From the NCBI RefSeq assembly GCF_027595985.1, contig NC_073302.1, positions 9,736,966 through 9,800,965 on the forward strand: a stretch of DNA of 64,000 bases, written 5' to 3'. A program made the position numbers and the translations under genes. Origin of the DNA: Sorex araneus. Its lineage: Eukaryota > Chordata > Mammalia > Eulipotyphla > Soricidae. Numbering within the stretch: the stretch's first letter is position 1; each line of letters starts with the position of its first letter. The notes below the pieces were generated by a model that did not search any database, was not told the DNA's origin, and saw only the letters and a program-made list of their open reading frames with translations. Shown here in pieces: positions 1 through 10,606 of the stretch.

Positions 1-2200
1 GGGTATTGATTTTGTAGCCTGCAACTTTACTGTATAAGTCTATTGTTTCTAAGAGTTTCTTAGTAGAGGTTTTAGGCTTCTCTAGATATAGTATCATGTC
101 GTCTGCAAATAGTGAGAGTTTGATTTCTTCCTTTCCTATCTGGATGCCCTTAATCTCTTTTTCTTGTCTAATAGCTATCGCAAGTACTTCCAGTACTATA
201 TTGAAGAGGAGTGGTGAGAGTGGGCATCCTTGTCTTGTGCCTGATCTCAGAGGAAAGGCCCTTAGTTTTTCCCCGTTGAGGATAATGCTTGCCGTAGGCT
301 TGTGATAGATGGCTTTGACTATCTTGAGGAAAGTTCCTCCAAACCCCATTTTGACGAGGGTTTTCATCATGAAAGGATGTTGGATCTTGTCAAATGCTTT
401 CTCTGCATCTATTGATATGATCATATGGTTTTTATCTTTGCTTTTATTGATATGGTGGATTATGTTGATTGATTTCCAAATGTTAAACCATCCTTGCATC
501 CCCGGGATGAATCCCACTTGGTCGTGATGTATGATCTTTTTGATGAGTTGTTGGATCCTATTTGCCAGTATTTTGTTGAGGATCTTCGCATCGGTGTTCA
601 TCAGGGATATTGGTCTGTAATTTTCTTTCTTAGTGGTGTCTTTGTTTGCTTTTGGTATTAGGGAGATGTGTGCTTCATAGAAACTGTTTGGGAGATTTCC
701 TGTTTTTTCAATTTCCTGGAAAAGTTTGAGGAAAACAGGCAGCAGGTCTTCTTTAAATGTTTGGAAGAATTCGCCAGTGAAACCATCTGGGCCTGGGCTT
801 TTGTTTTTGGGGAGGTTTTTGATCACAGTTTCAATTTCCTTAACATTGATGGGTCTATTCAGGTATTCCAAGTCTTCTTTGTTCAGTCTTGGGAGATTGT
901 AAGAATCGAGGAATCCATCCATTTCTTTTAGGTTCTCCAGCTTTGTGGCATATAGACTTTCGAAGTAGTCTCTAATGATCTTTTGAATCTCACTGGTTTC
1001 TGTTATGATGTCCCCCTTTTCATTTCTGATTCGATTTATTAGGGTTCTTTCTCTTTCTTTCTTTGTGAGTCTTGCTAGCGGTTTATCAATCTTGTTTATT
1101 TTCTCGAAGAACCAGCTCTTTGTTTCATTGATCTTTCGGATTGTCTTTTTGGTTTCCATGTCATTAATTTCTGCTCTAATTTTTATTATTTCTTTCCTTC
1201 GGTCTGGTTTGGGTTCCCTTTTCTGGTCCTTTTCTAAGGTCTTGAGTCGTGAAGTCAGGCTGTCTATGTGGGCCCTTTCTTCCTTCCTGAGGAATGCTTG
1301 GAGAGCTATAAATTTTCCCCTTAGCACGGCTTTAGCTGCGTCCCATAGGTATTGGCAGCTCGTGTCTTCATTCTCATTTGTTTCTAAGTATTTTTTGATT
1401 TCTTCCTTGATTTCCTTCCTGACCCACTCATTGTTCAACATTGAATTGTTTAATTTCCAAGTGTTTGACTTGATTCTCCGTGTCAGTGAGTGGTTAGCTT
1501 CTATCTTCAGTGCATCGTGGTCTGAAAAGATGGTTGTTACAATTTCTATTTTTCCGATTCTATTGAGGTATGTTCTGGGGCCCAGTACATGGTCTATTTT
1601 AGAAAATGTTCCATGTGCACTGGAAAAGAATGTGTATTCTTTCATTTGGGGGTGTAAGGCCCTGTATAGGTCTATTAGGCCTCTCTCTTCAATTTCTTCT
1701 TTCAGAGTCAGTGTTTCCTTGTTGAGTTTTGTTCTTGTCGATCTATCTAGAGGCGATAAGGCCATATTGAAGTCTCCGACTACTATTGTGCTGTTAGTGA
1801 TGTCCTCTTTGAAGTCTGCTAGGAGTTGTTTTAAATATTTAGCTGGTCGCTCATTAGGTGCATATATGTTTAAGAGTATGATTTCTTCCTGTTGTACATA
1901 TCCCTTGATAAACAGAAAATGACCTTCGCTGTCCCTTTTAATCTTTTTCAACCTGAAATCTATGTTGTCGGATATTAGAATGGCCACTCCAGCTTTTTTA
2001 CGGGGGTTGTTTGCTTGCAGGATTGTTTTTCATCCTTTGACTTTGAGTCTATGTTTACTCTGTTTGTTCAGGTGTGTTTCTTGCAGGCAGCAGAATGATG
2101 GGTTTAATTTCTGGATCCATTTTGCCACTCTGTGTCTCTTTATGGGTGCATTTAGGCCGTTGACATTGAGAGAGATTATTGTGATAGGATTTTGTGTCAT
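1..2200 (-). pseudogene. L1-1 ORF2 (endonuclease/reverse transcriptase), 5' part, nonsense-mutated
   Basis: ORF2 of L1 encodes an apurinic-like endonuclease followed by a reverse transcriptase, used for target-primed retrotransposition. The start is placed at the MTQNPITIISLN methionine, aligned with the ORF2 start of L1-2 at 6789; an in-frame upstream ATG at 2236 adds 12 residues and is probably not used. Codon 57, Trp in L1-2, is TGA here (2032-2030). Beyond it the frame stays open to the window edge and keeps endonuclease motifs (GDFN, SDHDAL) and the RT FADD box. Around 930 this copy keeps the G that is deleted at the L1-2 frameshift, so the frame is intact there. It is broken by the early stop only, as far as visible. 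Confidence 0.9.
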
Positions 2201-2242
2201 ATTTCTGTGGTATTTGTTGTTTTTATGTGGCTCCACCTTGTC

Positions 2243-3205
2243 TTACAGTAGCCCCTTTAGACCTTCTTTCAAGTTTGATTTTGAGTCTATGAAGGACCTG
2301 AGCTGTTGTTTATCCGAGAAGTAGTGTATGGTTCCTTCGAGTTTGAGTGAGAGTTTAGCCGGATAAAGTATTCTTGGTGAGGCATTCATTTCGTTGAGTC
2401 TTTTCACTATGTCCCACCATTGTCTTCGGGCTCGGAGGGTTTCCTCTGACAGGTCTGCTGTAAATCTGAGGGGTGCTCCTTTGTATGTAATTTCCTTCTT
2501 TGACCTTGCTGCTTGCAGAATTGTGTCTCTATCCATAGCATCCGCCATTCTGACTATGATATGCCTTAGAGTCTTTTTATTCGGGTCTCTTTTTGCTGGT
2601 ACTCTTCGGACTCCTTGTATCTGGATGCCTGCCTTCTCCAGCTCTGGGAATTTCTTAGCAATGATGTCTTTGACTGTGTTTTTTTCATTGGGGTTACTTC
2701 CCTGTGGTTCTGGTACTCCAATGATTCTTATGTTGTTTCTCTTGAAGTCATCCCCCAGGGCTCTGATTCGCTCTATAGCCATTTTGAGGTCTTTGGCCAT
2801 GATTTGTTGTTGTCTATAAGCTTTCTGCAGCTCATCTTCCAGGTCGCTGATTCTTTCTTCAGCTGTAGTCATTCTACTGTTGAGGGCATCTAGTGAGATT
2901 TTTATTTCATCTACCGATTCCTTTATTTGTGAAACTTCCGTTCGAAGGTTTGAAATTTCTGCTCTCATTTCTGCTCTCATTTCTTCCTGGATTTTCTTGG
3001 TAGACCGTTACAGCGCTTCATTCATCTCCTCCCTTAGTTTATTGGATGTCTGTTCCATGGTTGCTTGGAGTAGGTCGACTCTCCTACAGATCTCCTCTCT
3101 AAATTGTTTATCTGAGAGGTCATAGATGTGAGTAGCCCCCATTGATGTTTCTGGAATTTTTTCTTCTCCCTCTCTTGGTGGAGGGGATTTTCGCTGCTTC
3201 TTCAT
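2243..3205 (-). pseudogene. L1-1 ORF1 (RNA-binding chaperone), premature stop at codon 66
   Basis: L1 ORF1p is a trimeric coiled-coil RNA-binding protein that coats L1 RNA in the cytoplasm. The start MKKQRKSPP at 3205 and the stop at 2243 match the 320-codon ORF1 of L1-2 exactly in length. Codon 66 (Glu in L1-2) is TAA here at 3010-3008, leaving a 65-residue N-terminal peptide. The rest reads as an open 245-aa frame containing the coiled coil, the RRM motif NNIRIIGVPE and the C-terminal domain. A single G-to-T change on the minus strand accounts for the break. Confidence 0.92.
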
Positions 3206-3619
3206 ATTGTTACGGAAGTATAGAGTTGGAGCTCTGTAGTTATTTGTTCCTTTTTCTTCTTGTGGAAAGAAGGTTTTCTGATCGTGCTAAACTTCCCTTA
3301 TTAACTGAGAGCTTTTATAGTGTCAGACTAAGCTAATGGCTATTTTGCGTGTTAGAGATCGCAAAAGTGAATTTTCAAAAACATACAAGTACCGATTGAG
3401 CTGAGGTAACAAAGAATAACTGCGGCCGCGTTAGCGTTGGCCGCTCTGAGAGGAGGCCACGCCCACTTTTAGACCACGCCCACTAACATACGGGACACGC
3501 CCCCAGTGTCTTCCTGCGAGGGCGGGCCGCAGTTAGGGGGCCCGGGGAGGAGCCGGGGCGCAGAGGACACTGGCTGGGACGGCTGGAAGGTCTCGGGGAG
3601 TCCAGGCGGCGGGAAGCGG
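3206..3619 (-). promoter_or_regulatory. L1-1 5' UTR / internal promoter
   Basis: This is the 5' UTR of L1-1 on the minus strand. The inner part (3206-3516) matches the inner 5' UTR of L1-2 (5469-5783), including a GCGGCCGC block and repeated GGCCACGCCCACTTT/GACCACGCCCAC boxes that resemble KLF/Sp1 sites. Outward from CAGGAAGACACTGGGGGCG (ending at plus position 3516) the two elements have nothing in common. L1-1 then carries about 103 bp of G/C-rich sequence, a single partial promoter monomer of a different family. Promoter function is inferred from position and from L1 biology. Confidence 0.75.
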
Positions 3620-3660
3620 GACAAGTGAAAAATTAATAGGATAATAGGAATTTAAAAAAA

Positions 3661-3873
3661 TTGTTCAAGACAAGAAAAAGATATCAAGGGCATACAGTAG
3701 GAAAGGAAGAGGTCAATTTATCACTATTTGCTGGGAATTTGATACTATCCTTAGAAAACCCTAAAGACACAACAGAAAAGCTCCTAGAAACAATAGGTCC
3801 ATGTAGTAAAGTGACAGGGTACAAAATCAACACCCCAAATTCCATGGCTTTCTTATATATGAATACTGAATGA
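3661..3873 (+). pseudogene. Fossil L1 ORF2 (RT domain) fragment in unit 0
   Basis: The 70-residue reading aligns with the L1 reverse-transcriptase active-site region (LSLFAGNLI versus LSLFADDMI, then KLLETIGPCSKV, YKIN, SMAFLY). The catalytic aspartates are lost. The same fossil lies at 28110 (unit I), about 36300 (unit II) and about 53150 (unit III), so it predates the tandem duplication. Confidence 0.8.
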
Positions 3874-4594
3874 AAAGCGACAGTTTAAAGAGATTGTCAA
3901 GATGGCCAAAACTGTCGGATGTTTAAGATCTCCCGGGGTATCAACACAAAGAACATATAAACATTAAATGGTTTCACAACCTCCTGTGAGGCATCATGAT
4001 GAGCAAATTCATGGAAATTCTCCATATTCAATGAATGAGAAGATTTTTCATTATCTCAACGCTACACAAGTCAGATCTGTGGACATTTGAAGCTAAGGAA
4101 CATTTCTATTACATCAGGAAAGGGGAGAATCGAAGTTAATAAAATGCAAGATATCAGCAATCTGATGAGCTGGTATTGGACAGAAACGTAGGACCAAGTG
4201 CATAAGGGAACTGAGCTAAAAGGACTTACAGGACATCAACTTTTATACTGCCAGTGGCTAATCTACTATTATTTATTTTGGGGGATTGACGCGCAAGTGG
4301 TGATACCTAGAAAAAATACTCCTGGATTAATTCCTGTAAGTTCCTGGAGCATGTGCAGTGCTAGTAAGTGTCCATGAACCTCCTCCATAAGAAACGTCTG
4401 CTCCAGACCCTCAAGTCCTCTCCTAGAACCCTTTTGGATGGTGGTGCTCTTCTTTTTCGACTATTGCTAAAGACTTGTCAATTTACTTGTCATTTCGAAG
4501 AATCATCTCTTAATAAACTTCCTGTATTGGGTTTTTAAAAAATCTTTATTTTATAGTGTTGAGTTTTGCTTTGAGTTAAAGAAATTTTTAAAAT

Positions 4595-4608
4595 AAAAAG
4601 CTAGGTTA
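4595..4608. repeat. Target-site duplication, left copy, of L1-2
   Basis: AAAAAGCTAGGTTA here is repeated at 11071-11084. Paralogous units carry the site once and uninterrupted (about 54098 in unit III, and about 37256 in unit II with small differences), which confirms a true retrotransposition site. Confidence 0.92.
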
Positions 4609-4609
4609 A

Positions 4610-5017
4610 GCGCGGAGAAGCCCCCCTCCCCGCCCCCTGCCCGCCGCGGCTCGGGGCTTCTCCTGAAGCCCCTGCCTGGCACCTTTCCGCCGCCGCCGTC
4701 GGATCCTGACCAATCTCCATCCTGCAGGTAAACAGGCAATCCCTTGGAGAGCCTGCCTCAGCGCGGAGAAGCCCCCCTCCCCGCCCCCTGCCCACCGCGG
4801 CTCGGGGCTTCTCCTGAAGCCCCTGCCTGGCACCTTTCCGCCGCCGCCGTCGGATCCTGACCAATCTCCATCCTGCAGGTAAACAGGCAATCCCTTGGAG
4901 AGCCTGCCTCAGCGCGGAGAAGCCCCCCTCCCCGCCCCCTGCCTGCCGCGGCTCGGGGCTTCTCCTGAAGCCCCTGCCTGGCACCTTTCCGCCGCCGCCG
5001 TCCGATCCTGACCAATC
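4610..5017 (+). repeat. Tandem 151-bp monomer array (outer), about 2.7 copies
   Basis: GCGCGGAGAAGCCCCCCTCC begins at 4610, 4761 and 4912, an exact 151-bp period with very few differences between copies. The array is very CpG- and G/C-rich. The third copy diverges after about 5017. Confidence 0.95.
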
Positions 5018-5202
5018 CCCACTCTGCTGCTTAGGGGCGTGTCCTCATCTCAGGGGGTGTGGCCTAAAAAGTGGGCGTGGCCTCTTTCCGGAGCGGCGGC
5101 CGCTAATGCGGCCGCAGTTATTATTTTTTTTTTTTTACCATTCCATGCCTTCTCCTTTGGCCACAATTGATAGAATTCATTCCTTCAAAGAACTCCCTGA
5201 GG

Positions 5203-5468
5203 CCCTCCCTTTCCCCCACTTCCCGCTGTCGTCTGCGTCTCCCGAGTTTCTGAAGTCACTCCCTGCTCGCTAGGCGCACCCCGTCTCCAAAACCGGCTTG
5301 TAACTGCGCACGTCCATCAGGTACGAGGACCATCCCTTGGCCACGCCCTCCCTTTCCCCCACTTCCCGCTGCCGTCTGCGTCTCCCGAGTTTCTGATGTC
5401 ACTCCCTGCTCGCCCGGCGCACCCCGTCTCCCGAACCGGCTTGTAACTGTGCACGTCCCCCCCATCAA
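5203..5468 (+). repeat. Tandem 143-bp monomer array (inner), about 2 copies
   Basis: CCCTCCCTTTCCCCCACTTC begins at 5203 and again at 5346, and the following CCCGAGTTTCTGA, CACTCCCTGCTCG and ACCGGCTTGTAACTG blocks repeat in register. It is unrelated to the 151-bp monomer upstream. Confidence 0.92.
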
Positions 5469-5783
5469 CAGGAAGACACTGGGGGCGTGGCCTGTGTCTT
5501 AGTGGGCGTGGTCTAAAGTGGGCGTGGCCTCCTCTCAGAGCGGCCAACGCTAACGCGGCCGCAGTTATTCTTTGCTACCTCAGCTCAATCCGTACTGTGT
5601 ATTCCTTTGAAAACTCACTTTTGCGATCTCAAACATTTACGCAAAATAGCCATTAGCTTAGGCTGAGACTATAAAAGCTATCAGTGAATAAGGGAAGTTT
5701 AGCACAATCGGAGCCCCTTCTTCCCACAAAAAGGAAGAGGAATAAATAACTACAAGGTTCCAACTCTGCACTTCCGTGACAAT

Positions 5784-6746
5784 ATGAAGAAACAGCGAAA
5801 ATCCCCTCCACGAAGAGAGGGAGAAGAAAAGATACTAGAAACCTCAAAAGAGTCTCCCAACCTCTACGACCTCTCAGATAAACAATTCAGAGAGGAAATA
5901 TGGAGGAGAGTCGACCTACTCCAAGCAACTATGGAACAGACATCCAATAAATTAAGGGAGGAGATGAATGAAGCGCTGGAACGGTCTACCAAGAAAATCC
6001 AGGAAGAAATGAGAGCAGAAATGAGAGCAGAAATTTCAAACCTTCGAACGGAAGTCTCACAAATAAAGCAATCGGTAGATGAAATAAAAATCTCACTAGA
6101 TGCCCTCAACAGCAGAATGACTACAGCCGAAGACAGAATCAGCGAGCTTGAGGATGAGCTGCAGAAAGCTTACAGACAGCAACAAATCATGGCGAAAGAC
6201 CTCAAAATGGCTATAGAGCGAATCAGAGCCCTGGGGGATGACTTCAAGAGGAACAACATAAGAATCATTGGAGTACCAGAACCACAGGGAAGTAACCCCA
6301 ATGAAAAAAACATAGTCAAAGACATCATCACTAAGAAATTCCCAGAGCTGGAGAAGGCAGGCGTCCAGATACAAGAAGTCCGAAGAGTGCCAGCAAAAAG
6401 AGACCCAAATAAAAAGACTCCAAGCCATATCATAGTCAGAATGGCGGATGCTGTAGATAGAGACACAATTCTACAAGTAGCAAGGTCAAAGAGGGAAATC
6501 ACATACAAAGGAGCACCCCTCAGATTTACGGCCGATCTGTCAGAAGAAACCCTCCGAGCCCGAAGACAATGGTGGGACATAGTGAATAAACTCAACGAAA
6601 TGAATGCCTCACCAAGAATACTTTATCCAGCTAAACTCTCACTCAAACTCGAAGGAACCATACACTATTTCTCGGATAAACAACAGCTCAGGAACTTCAT
6701 AGACTCAAAACCAATCTTGAAAGAAGGTCTAAAGGGGCTACTGTAA
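5784..6746 (+). CDS. L1-2 ORF1p, intact L1 RNA-binding chaperone (320 aa)
   Basis: ORF1p coats L1 RNA as a trimer and is needed in cis for retrotransposition. The frame is fully open. It has a basic N-terminus (MKKQRKSPPR), a heptad-rich coiled coil about residues 45-150, an RRM starting around 157 (NNIRIIGVPE, 157-166), and a C-terminal domain ending YPAKLSLKLEGTIHYF...KGLL. The length is slightly below the 338 aa of human ORF1p. The ATG follows the 5' UTR directly, and the paralogous ORF1s of L1-1, L1-E and L1-H start at the same methionine. A 42-bp spacer leads to ORF2, as is usual for L1. Intactness suggests a young insertion; expression is unknown. Confidence 0.93.
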   Translation: MKKQRKSPPRREGEEKILETSKESPNLYDLSDKQFREEIWRRVDLLQATMEQTSNKLREEMNEALERSTKKIQEEMRAEMRAEISNLRTEVSQIKQSVDEIKISLDALNSRMTTAEDRISELEDELQKAYRQQQIMAKDLKMAIERIRALGDDFKRNNIRIIGVPEPQGSNPNEKNIVKDIITKKFPELEKAGVQIQEVRRVPAKRDPNKKTPSHIIVRMADAVDRDTILQVARSKREITYKGAPLRFTADLSEETLRARRQWWDIVNKLNEMNASPRILYPAKLSLKLEGTIHYFSDKQQLRNFIDSKPILKEGLKGLL

Positions 6747-6788
6747 GAAAAGGAGGAGCCCCATAAGAACAACAAATCCCACAGAAAG

Positions 6789-9700
6789 ATGACACAAAAC
6801 CACATCACAATAATCTCTCTCAATGTCAATGGCCTAAATGCACCTATCAAAAGACACAGAGTGGCTAAATGGATCCGGAAATTAAACCCAACATTCTGTT
6901 GCCTGCAAGAAACACACCTGAACAAACAGAGTAAACATAGACTCAAAGTCAAAGGATGGAAAACAATCCTCCAAGCAAACAACCCCCGTAAAAAAGCTGG
7001 AGTGGCCATCCTGGTATCCGACAACATAGATTTCAGGATGAAAAAGATCAAAAGGGACAGCGAAGGTCATTTTCTGTTTATCAAGGGATATGTACAACAG
7101 GAAGAAATCACACTCTTAAACGTATATGCTCCTAACAAACGACCGGCTAAATATTTAAAACGACTCCTAACAGACTTCAAAGAGGACATCACTAACAGCA
7201 CAATTGTAGTCGGAGACTTCAATATGGCCTTATCACCTCTAGATAGATCCACAAGAACAAAACTCAACAAGGAAACACTGACTCTGAATGAAGAAATTGA
7301 AGAGAGAGGCCTAATAGACCTATACAGGGCCTTACACCCCAAAAAGAAAGAATACACATTCTTTTCCAGTGCACATGGAACATTTTCAAAAATAGACCAT
7401 GTACTGGGCCCCAGAACATACCTCAATAGAATCGGAAAAATAGAAATTGTATCAACCATCTTTTCAGACCACGATGCGCTGAAGATAGAAGCTAACCACC
7501 CACAAATACGGAAAATCAAATCAAACACCTGGAAATTAAACAATTCCATGTTGAACAATGAGTGGGTCAAGAAGGAAATCAAGGAAGAAATCAAAAGATA
7601 CTTAGAAACAAATGAGAATGAAGACACGAGCTACCAAAACCTATGGGACGCAGCTAAAGCCGTGTTAAGGGGAAAATTTATAGCTCTCCAAGCATTCCTC
7701 AGGAAGGAAGAAAGGACCCACATAGATAGCTTGACTTCACGACTCAAGACCCTAGAAAAGGACCAGAGAAAGGACCCCAAACCAGACCGAAGGAAAGAAA
7801 TAATAAAAATTAGAGCAGAAATTAATGACATCGAAACCAAAAAAACAATCCGAAAGATCAATGAAACAAAGAGTTGGTTCTTTGAGAAAATAAATAAGAT
7901 TGATAAACCGCTAGCAAGTCTCACAAAGAAAGAAAGAGAGAAAACTCTAATAAATCGAATCAGAAATGAAAAGGGGGACATCATAACAGAAACCAGTGAG
8001 ATTCAAAAGATCATTAGAGACTACTTTGAAAGCCTTTACGCCACAAAAAAGGAGAACCTAAAAAAATGGATGGATTCCTCGATTCCTATAATCTCCCAAG
8101 ACTGAAGAAAGAAGACCTGGAATACCTGAATAGACCCATCAATGTTAAGGAAATTGAAACGGTAATCAAAAACCTCCCCAAAAACAAAAGCCCAGGCCCA
8201 GATGGTTTCACTGGCGAATTCTTCCAAACATTTAAAGAAGACCTATTGCCTGTTTTCCTCAAACTTTTCCAGGAAATTGAAAAAACAGGAACTCTCCCAA
8301 ACAGTTTCTATGAAGCACATATCTCCCTAATACCAAAAGCAAACAAAGACACCACTAAGAAAGAAAATTACAGACCAATTTCCCTGATGAACACCGATGC
8401 GAAGATCCTCAACAAAATACTAGCAAATAGGATCCAACAACTCATCAAAAAGATCATACATCACGACCAAGTGGGATTCATCCCAGGGATGCAAGGATGG
8501 TTTAACATTCGGAAATCAATCAACATAATCCAGCATATCAACAAAAGTAAAGATAAAAACCATATGATCATATCAATAGATGCAGAGAAAGCATTTGACA
8601 AGATCCAACACCCGTTCATGATGAAAACTCTCACCAAAATGGGGTTTGGAGGAACTTTCCTCAAGATAGTCGAAGCCATCTATCACAAGCCTACGGCAAG
8701 CATTATCCTCAACGGGGAAAAACTAAGGGCCTTTCCTATGAGATCAGGCACAAGACAAGGATGCCCACTCTCACCACTCCTCTTCAATATAGTACTGGAA
8801 GTACTTGCGATAGCTATTAGACAAGAAAAAGAGATTAAGGGCATCCAGATAGGAAGGGAAGAAATCGAACTCTCACTATTTGCAGACGACATGATACTAT
8901 ATCTAGAGAAGCCTAAAACCTCTACTAAGAAACTCTTAGAAACAATAGACTTATACAGTAAAGCTGCAGGCTACAAAATCAATACCCAAAAATCCATGGC
9001 CTTCATATATGCAAACAATGAGGCAGAGGAAAGGGACATGAAAAAAGCAATCCCATTCACAATCGTGCCCCAGAAAATCAGGTACCTCGGAATCAGCTTA
9101 ACCAAGGAAGTAAAAGACCTTTACAAAGAAAACTACATAACGCTACTCCATGAAATCAAAGAGGACATGAGGAAATGGAAACATATACCCTGCTCGTGGA
9201 TAGGGAGAATCAATGTTGTCAAAATGGCAATACTCCCTAAAGCATTATACAGATTCAATGCGATCCCTATAAATATACCCATGACATTCTTCAAAGAAAT
9301 GGATCAAGCAATCCTAAAATTCATAAGGAACAACAGACGTCCAAGGATAGCTAAAACAATTCTTGGGAAAAAGATGATGGGAAGCATCACCATCCCCAAC
9401 CTCAAACTTTACTACAAAGCAGTAACAATTAAAACAGCATGGTACTGGAACAAAGGCAGAGCCGTAGACCAATGGAATAGGGTGGAATATCCCTACACAC
9501 AACCCCAAATGTATGACCATCTAATCTTTGATAAGGGAGCAAGAGATGTGAAGTGGAGCAAGGAAAGCCTCTTTAACAAATGGTGCTGGCACAACTGGAC
9601 AACCACATGCAAAAAAATGGGTTTAGACCTTGACCTGACACCATGCACAAAAGTCAGATCAAAATGGATTAAAGACCTCAACATTAGACCACAAACCATA

Positions 9701-10606
9701 AGGTACATTGAAGACAAGGTCGGCGAAACCCTCCACGATATTGAAGATAAAGGTATCTTCAAAAGTGACACGGAACTAAGCAATCTAGTAAAAACAGAGA
9801 TCAACAAATGGGACTACATTAAACTAAAAAGCTTCTGCACCGCAAGAGATACAGTGACCAGAATACAAAGACTATCCACAGAATGGGAAAGGATATTTAC
9901 ACAATACCCATCAGATAAGTGGTTGATATCAATGGTATATAAAGCACTGGTTGAGCTCTACAAAAAGAAAACATCCAACCCCATCAAAAAATGGGGCAAA
10001 GAAATGAATAGAAACTTTACCAAGGAAGAAATACGAATGGCCAAAAGGCACATGAAAAAGTGCTCTACATCACTAATCATCAGAGAGATGCAGATCAAAA
10101 CAACCATGAGATACCACCTCACACCACAGAGACTAGCACACATCCAAAAGAACAAAAGCAACCGCTGTTGGAGAGGATGTGGGGAGAAAGGGACCCTTCT
10201 TCACTGCTGGTGGGAATGCCGACTGGTTCAGCCCTTCTGGAAAACAATTTGGACGACTCTCAAAAAATTAGATATTGAATTCCCATTTGACCCAGCAATA
10301 CCACTGCTGGGAATATATCCCAGAGAGGCAAAAAAGTACAATCGAAACAACATCTGCACATGTATGTTCATCGCAGCACTGTTTACAATAGCCAGAATCT
10401 GGAAAAAACCCGAATGCCCCAGAACGGATGACTGGTTGAGGAAACTTTGGTACATCTATACAATGGAATACTATGCTGCTGTTAGAAAAAAGGAGGTCAA
10501 GAATTTTGTAGTTAAGTGGATGGGCATGAAAAGTTTCATGCTGAGTGAAATGAGTCAGAAAGAGAGAGACAGACATAGAAAGATTGCACTCATCTATGGT
10601 ATATAG
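6789..10606 (+). pseudogene. L1-2 ORF2 (endonuclease-RT), one frameshift near 8063
   Basis: The two overlapping frames are 6789-8105 (endonuclease) and 8066-10606 (RT and C-terminus). At 8061-8068 the bases read AAAAAATG where L1-1, on the other strand, has one extra G, so a single deletion explains the break. Endonuclease residues visible in the first frame are E41 (QETHL), D143/N145 (GDFN), D203 (IDHVLG) and D227/H228 (SDHDAL). The second frame holds the RT motifs ([27 protein letters not shown] at its residues 272-275) and a C-terminal CX3C...HCWWEC zinc-knuckle-like motif. The total length corresponds to about 1,272 codons, close to the 1,275 of human L1. No other stop interrupts it. Confidence 0.93.

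Larger units (their letters stand above)
1..3619 (-). mobile_element. L1-1, LINE-1 on the minus strand, 3' end outside the window
   Basis: An L1 reading leftward. It holds a 5' UTR (3206-3619), ORF1 (3205-2243) and the first 2.2 kb of ORF2, then leaves the window. Its right (5') end is set by comparison with the other duplicated units: sequence shared with 28069, 36284 and 53124 ('GACAAGTGAAAA') begins at 3620, so everything left of it is inserted. The body is nearly identical to L1-2, which stands head to head 990 bp away, so it is a young element. Both ORFs carry nonsense mutations, so it is a dead copy. The target-site duplication cannot be seen because the 3' end is missing. Confidence 0.93.
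3620..4608. repeat. Duplicon unit 0, right-arm piece
   Basis: This sequence is paralogous to 28069-28990 (unit I), 36284-37230 (unit II) and 53124-54110 (unit III). It contains a fossil L1 ORF2 fragment on the plus strand (3661-3873, resembling [16 protein letters not shown] of the RT domain but with FAGN in place of FADD). The right edge is the L1-2 insertion, and the unit resumes at 11071. No gene is seen. Confidence 0.85.
4609..5783 (+). promoter_or_regulatory. L1-2 5' UTR with two stacked promoter arrays (CpG-rich)
   Basis: Four blocks can be read. (1) A 151-bp monomer, in two full copies (4610-4760, 4761-4911) and a third truncated near 5017. (2) An anchor, about 5035-5127, with GTGGGCGTGGCC boxes and GCGGCCGCAGTTATT, followed by a T-run and a short stretch ending about 5202. 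(3) A second, unrelated 143-bp monomer (5203-5345, 5346-about 5468). (4) A second copy of the same kind of anchor (5469-5567, again ending GCGGCCGCAGTTATT), then the A/T-rich leader up to ORF1. The anchors are homologous to each other and to the 5' UTRs of L1-1, L1-E and L1-H. The monomers are not. Promoter activity is inferred from known monomeric L1 promoters (for example in mouse). Confidence 0.8.

Noticed and set aside
1005-1922. A 305-codon plus-strand frame
   Set aside because: The antisense shadow of L1-1 ORF2. The minus strand carries the endonuclease and RT motifs. The same shadow appears at 7984-7067 opposite L1-2.
4551-5015. Several Arg/Gly-rich minus-strand frames over the L1-2 5' UTR
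   Set aside because: They are readings of the tandem 151-bp promoter monomers, which repeat the same peptide. Not genes.
4610-5468. CRISPR-like or satellite array
   Set aside because: The repeats are directly tandem without unique spacers, sit at the 5' end of an L1, and the host is a mammal.
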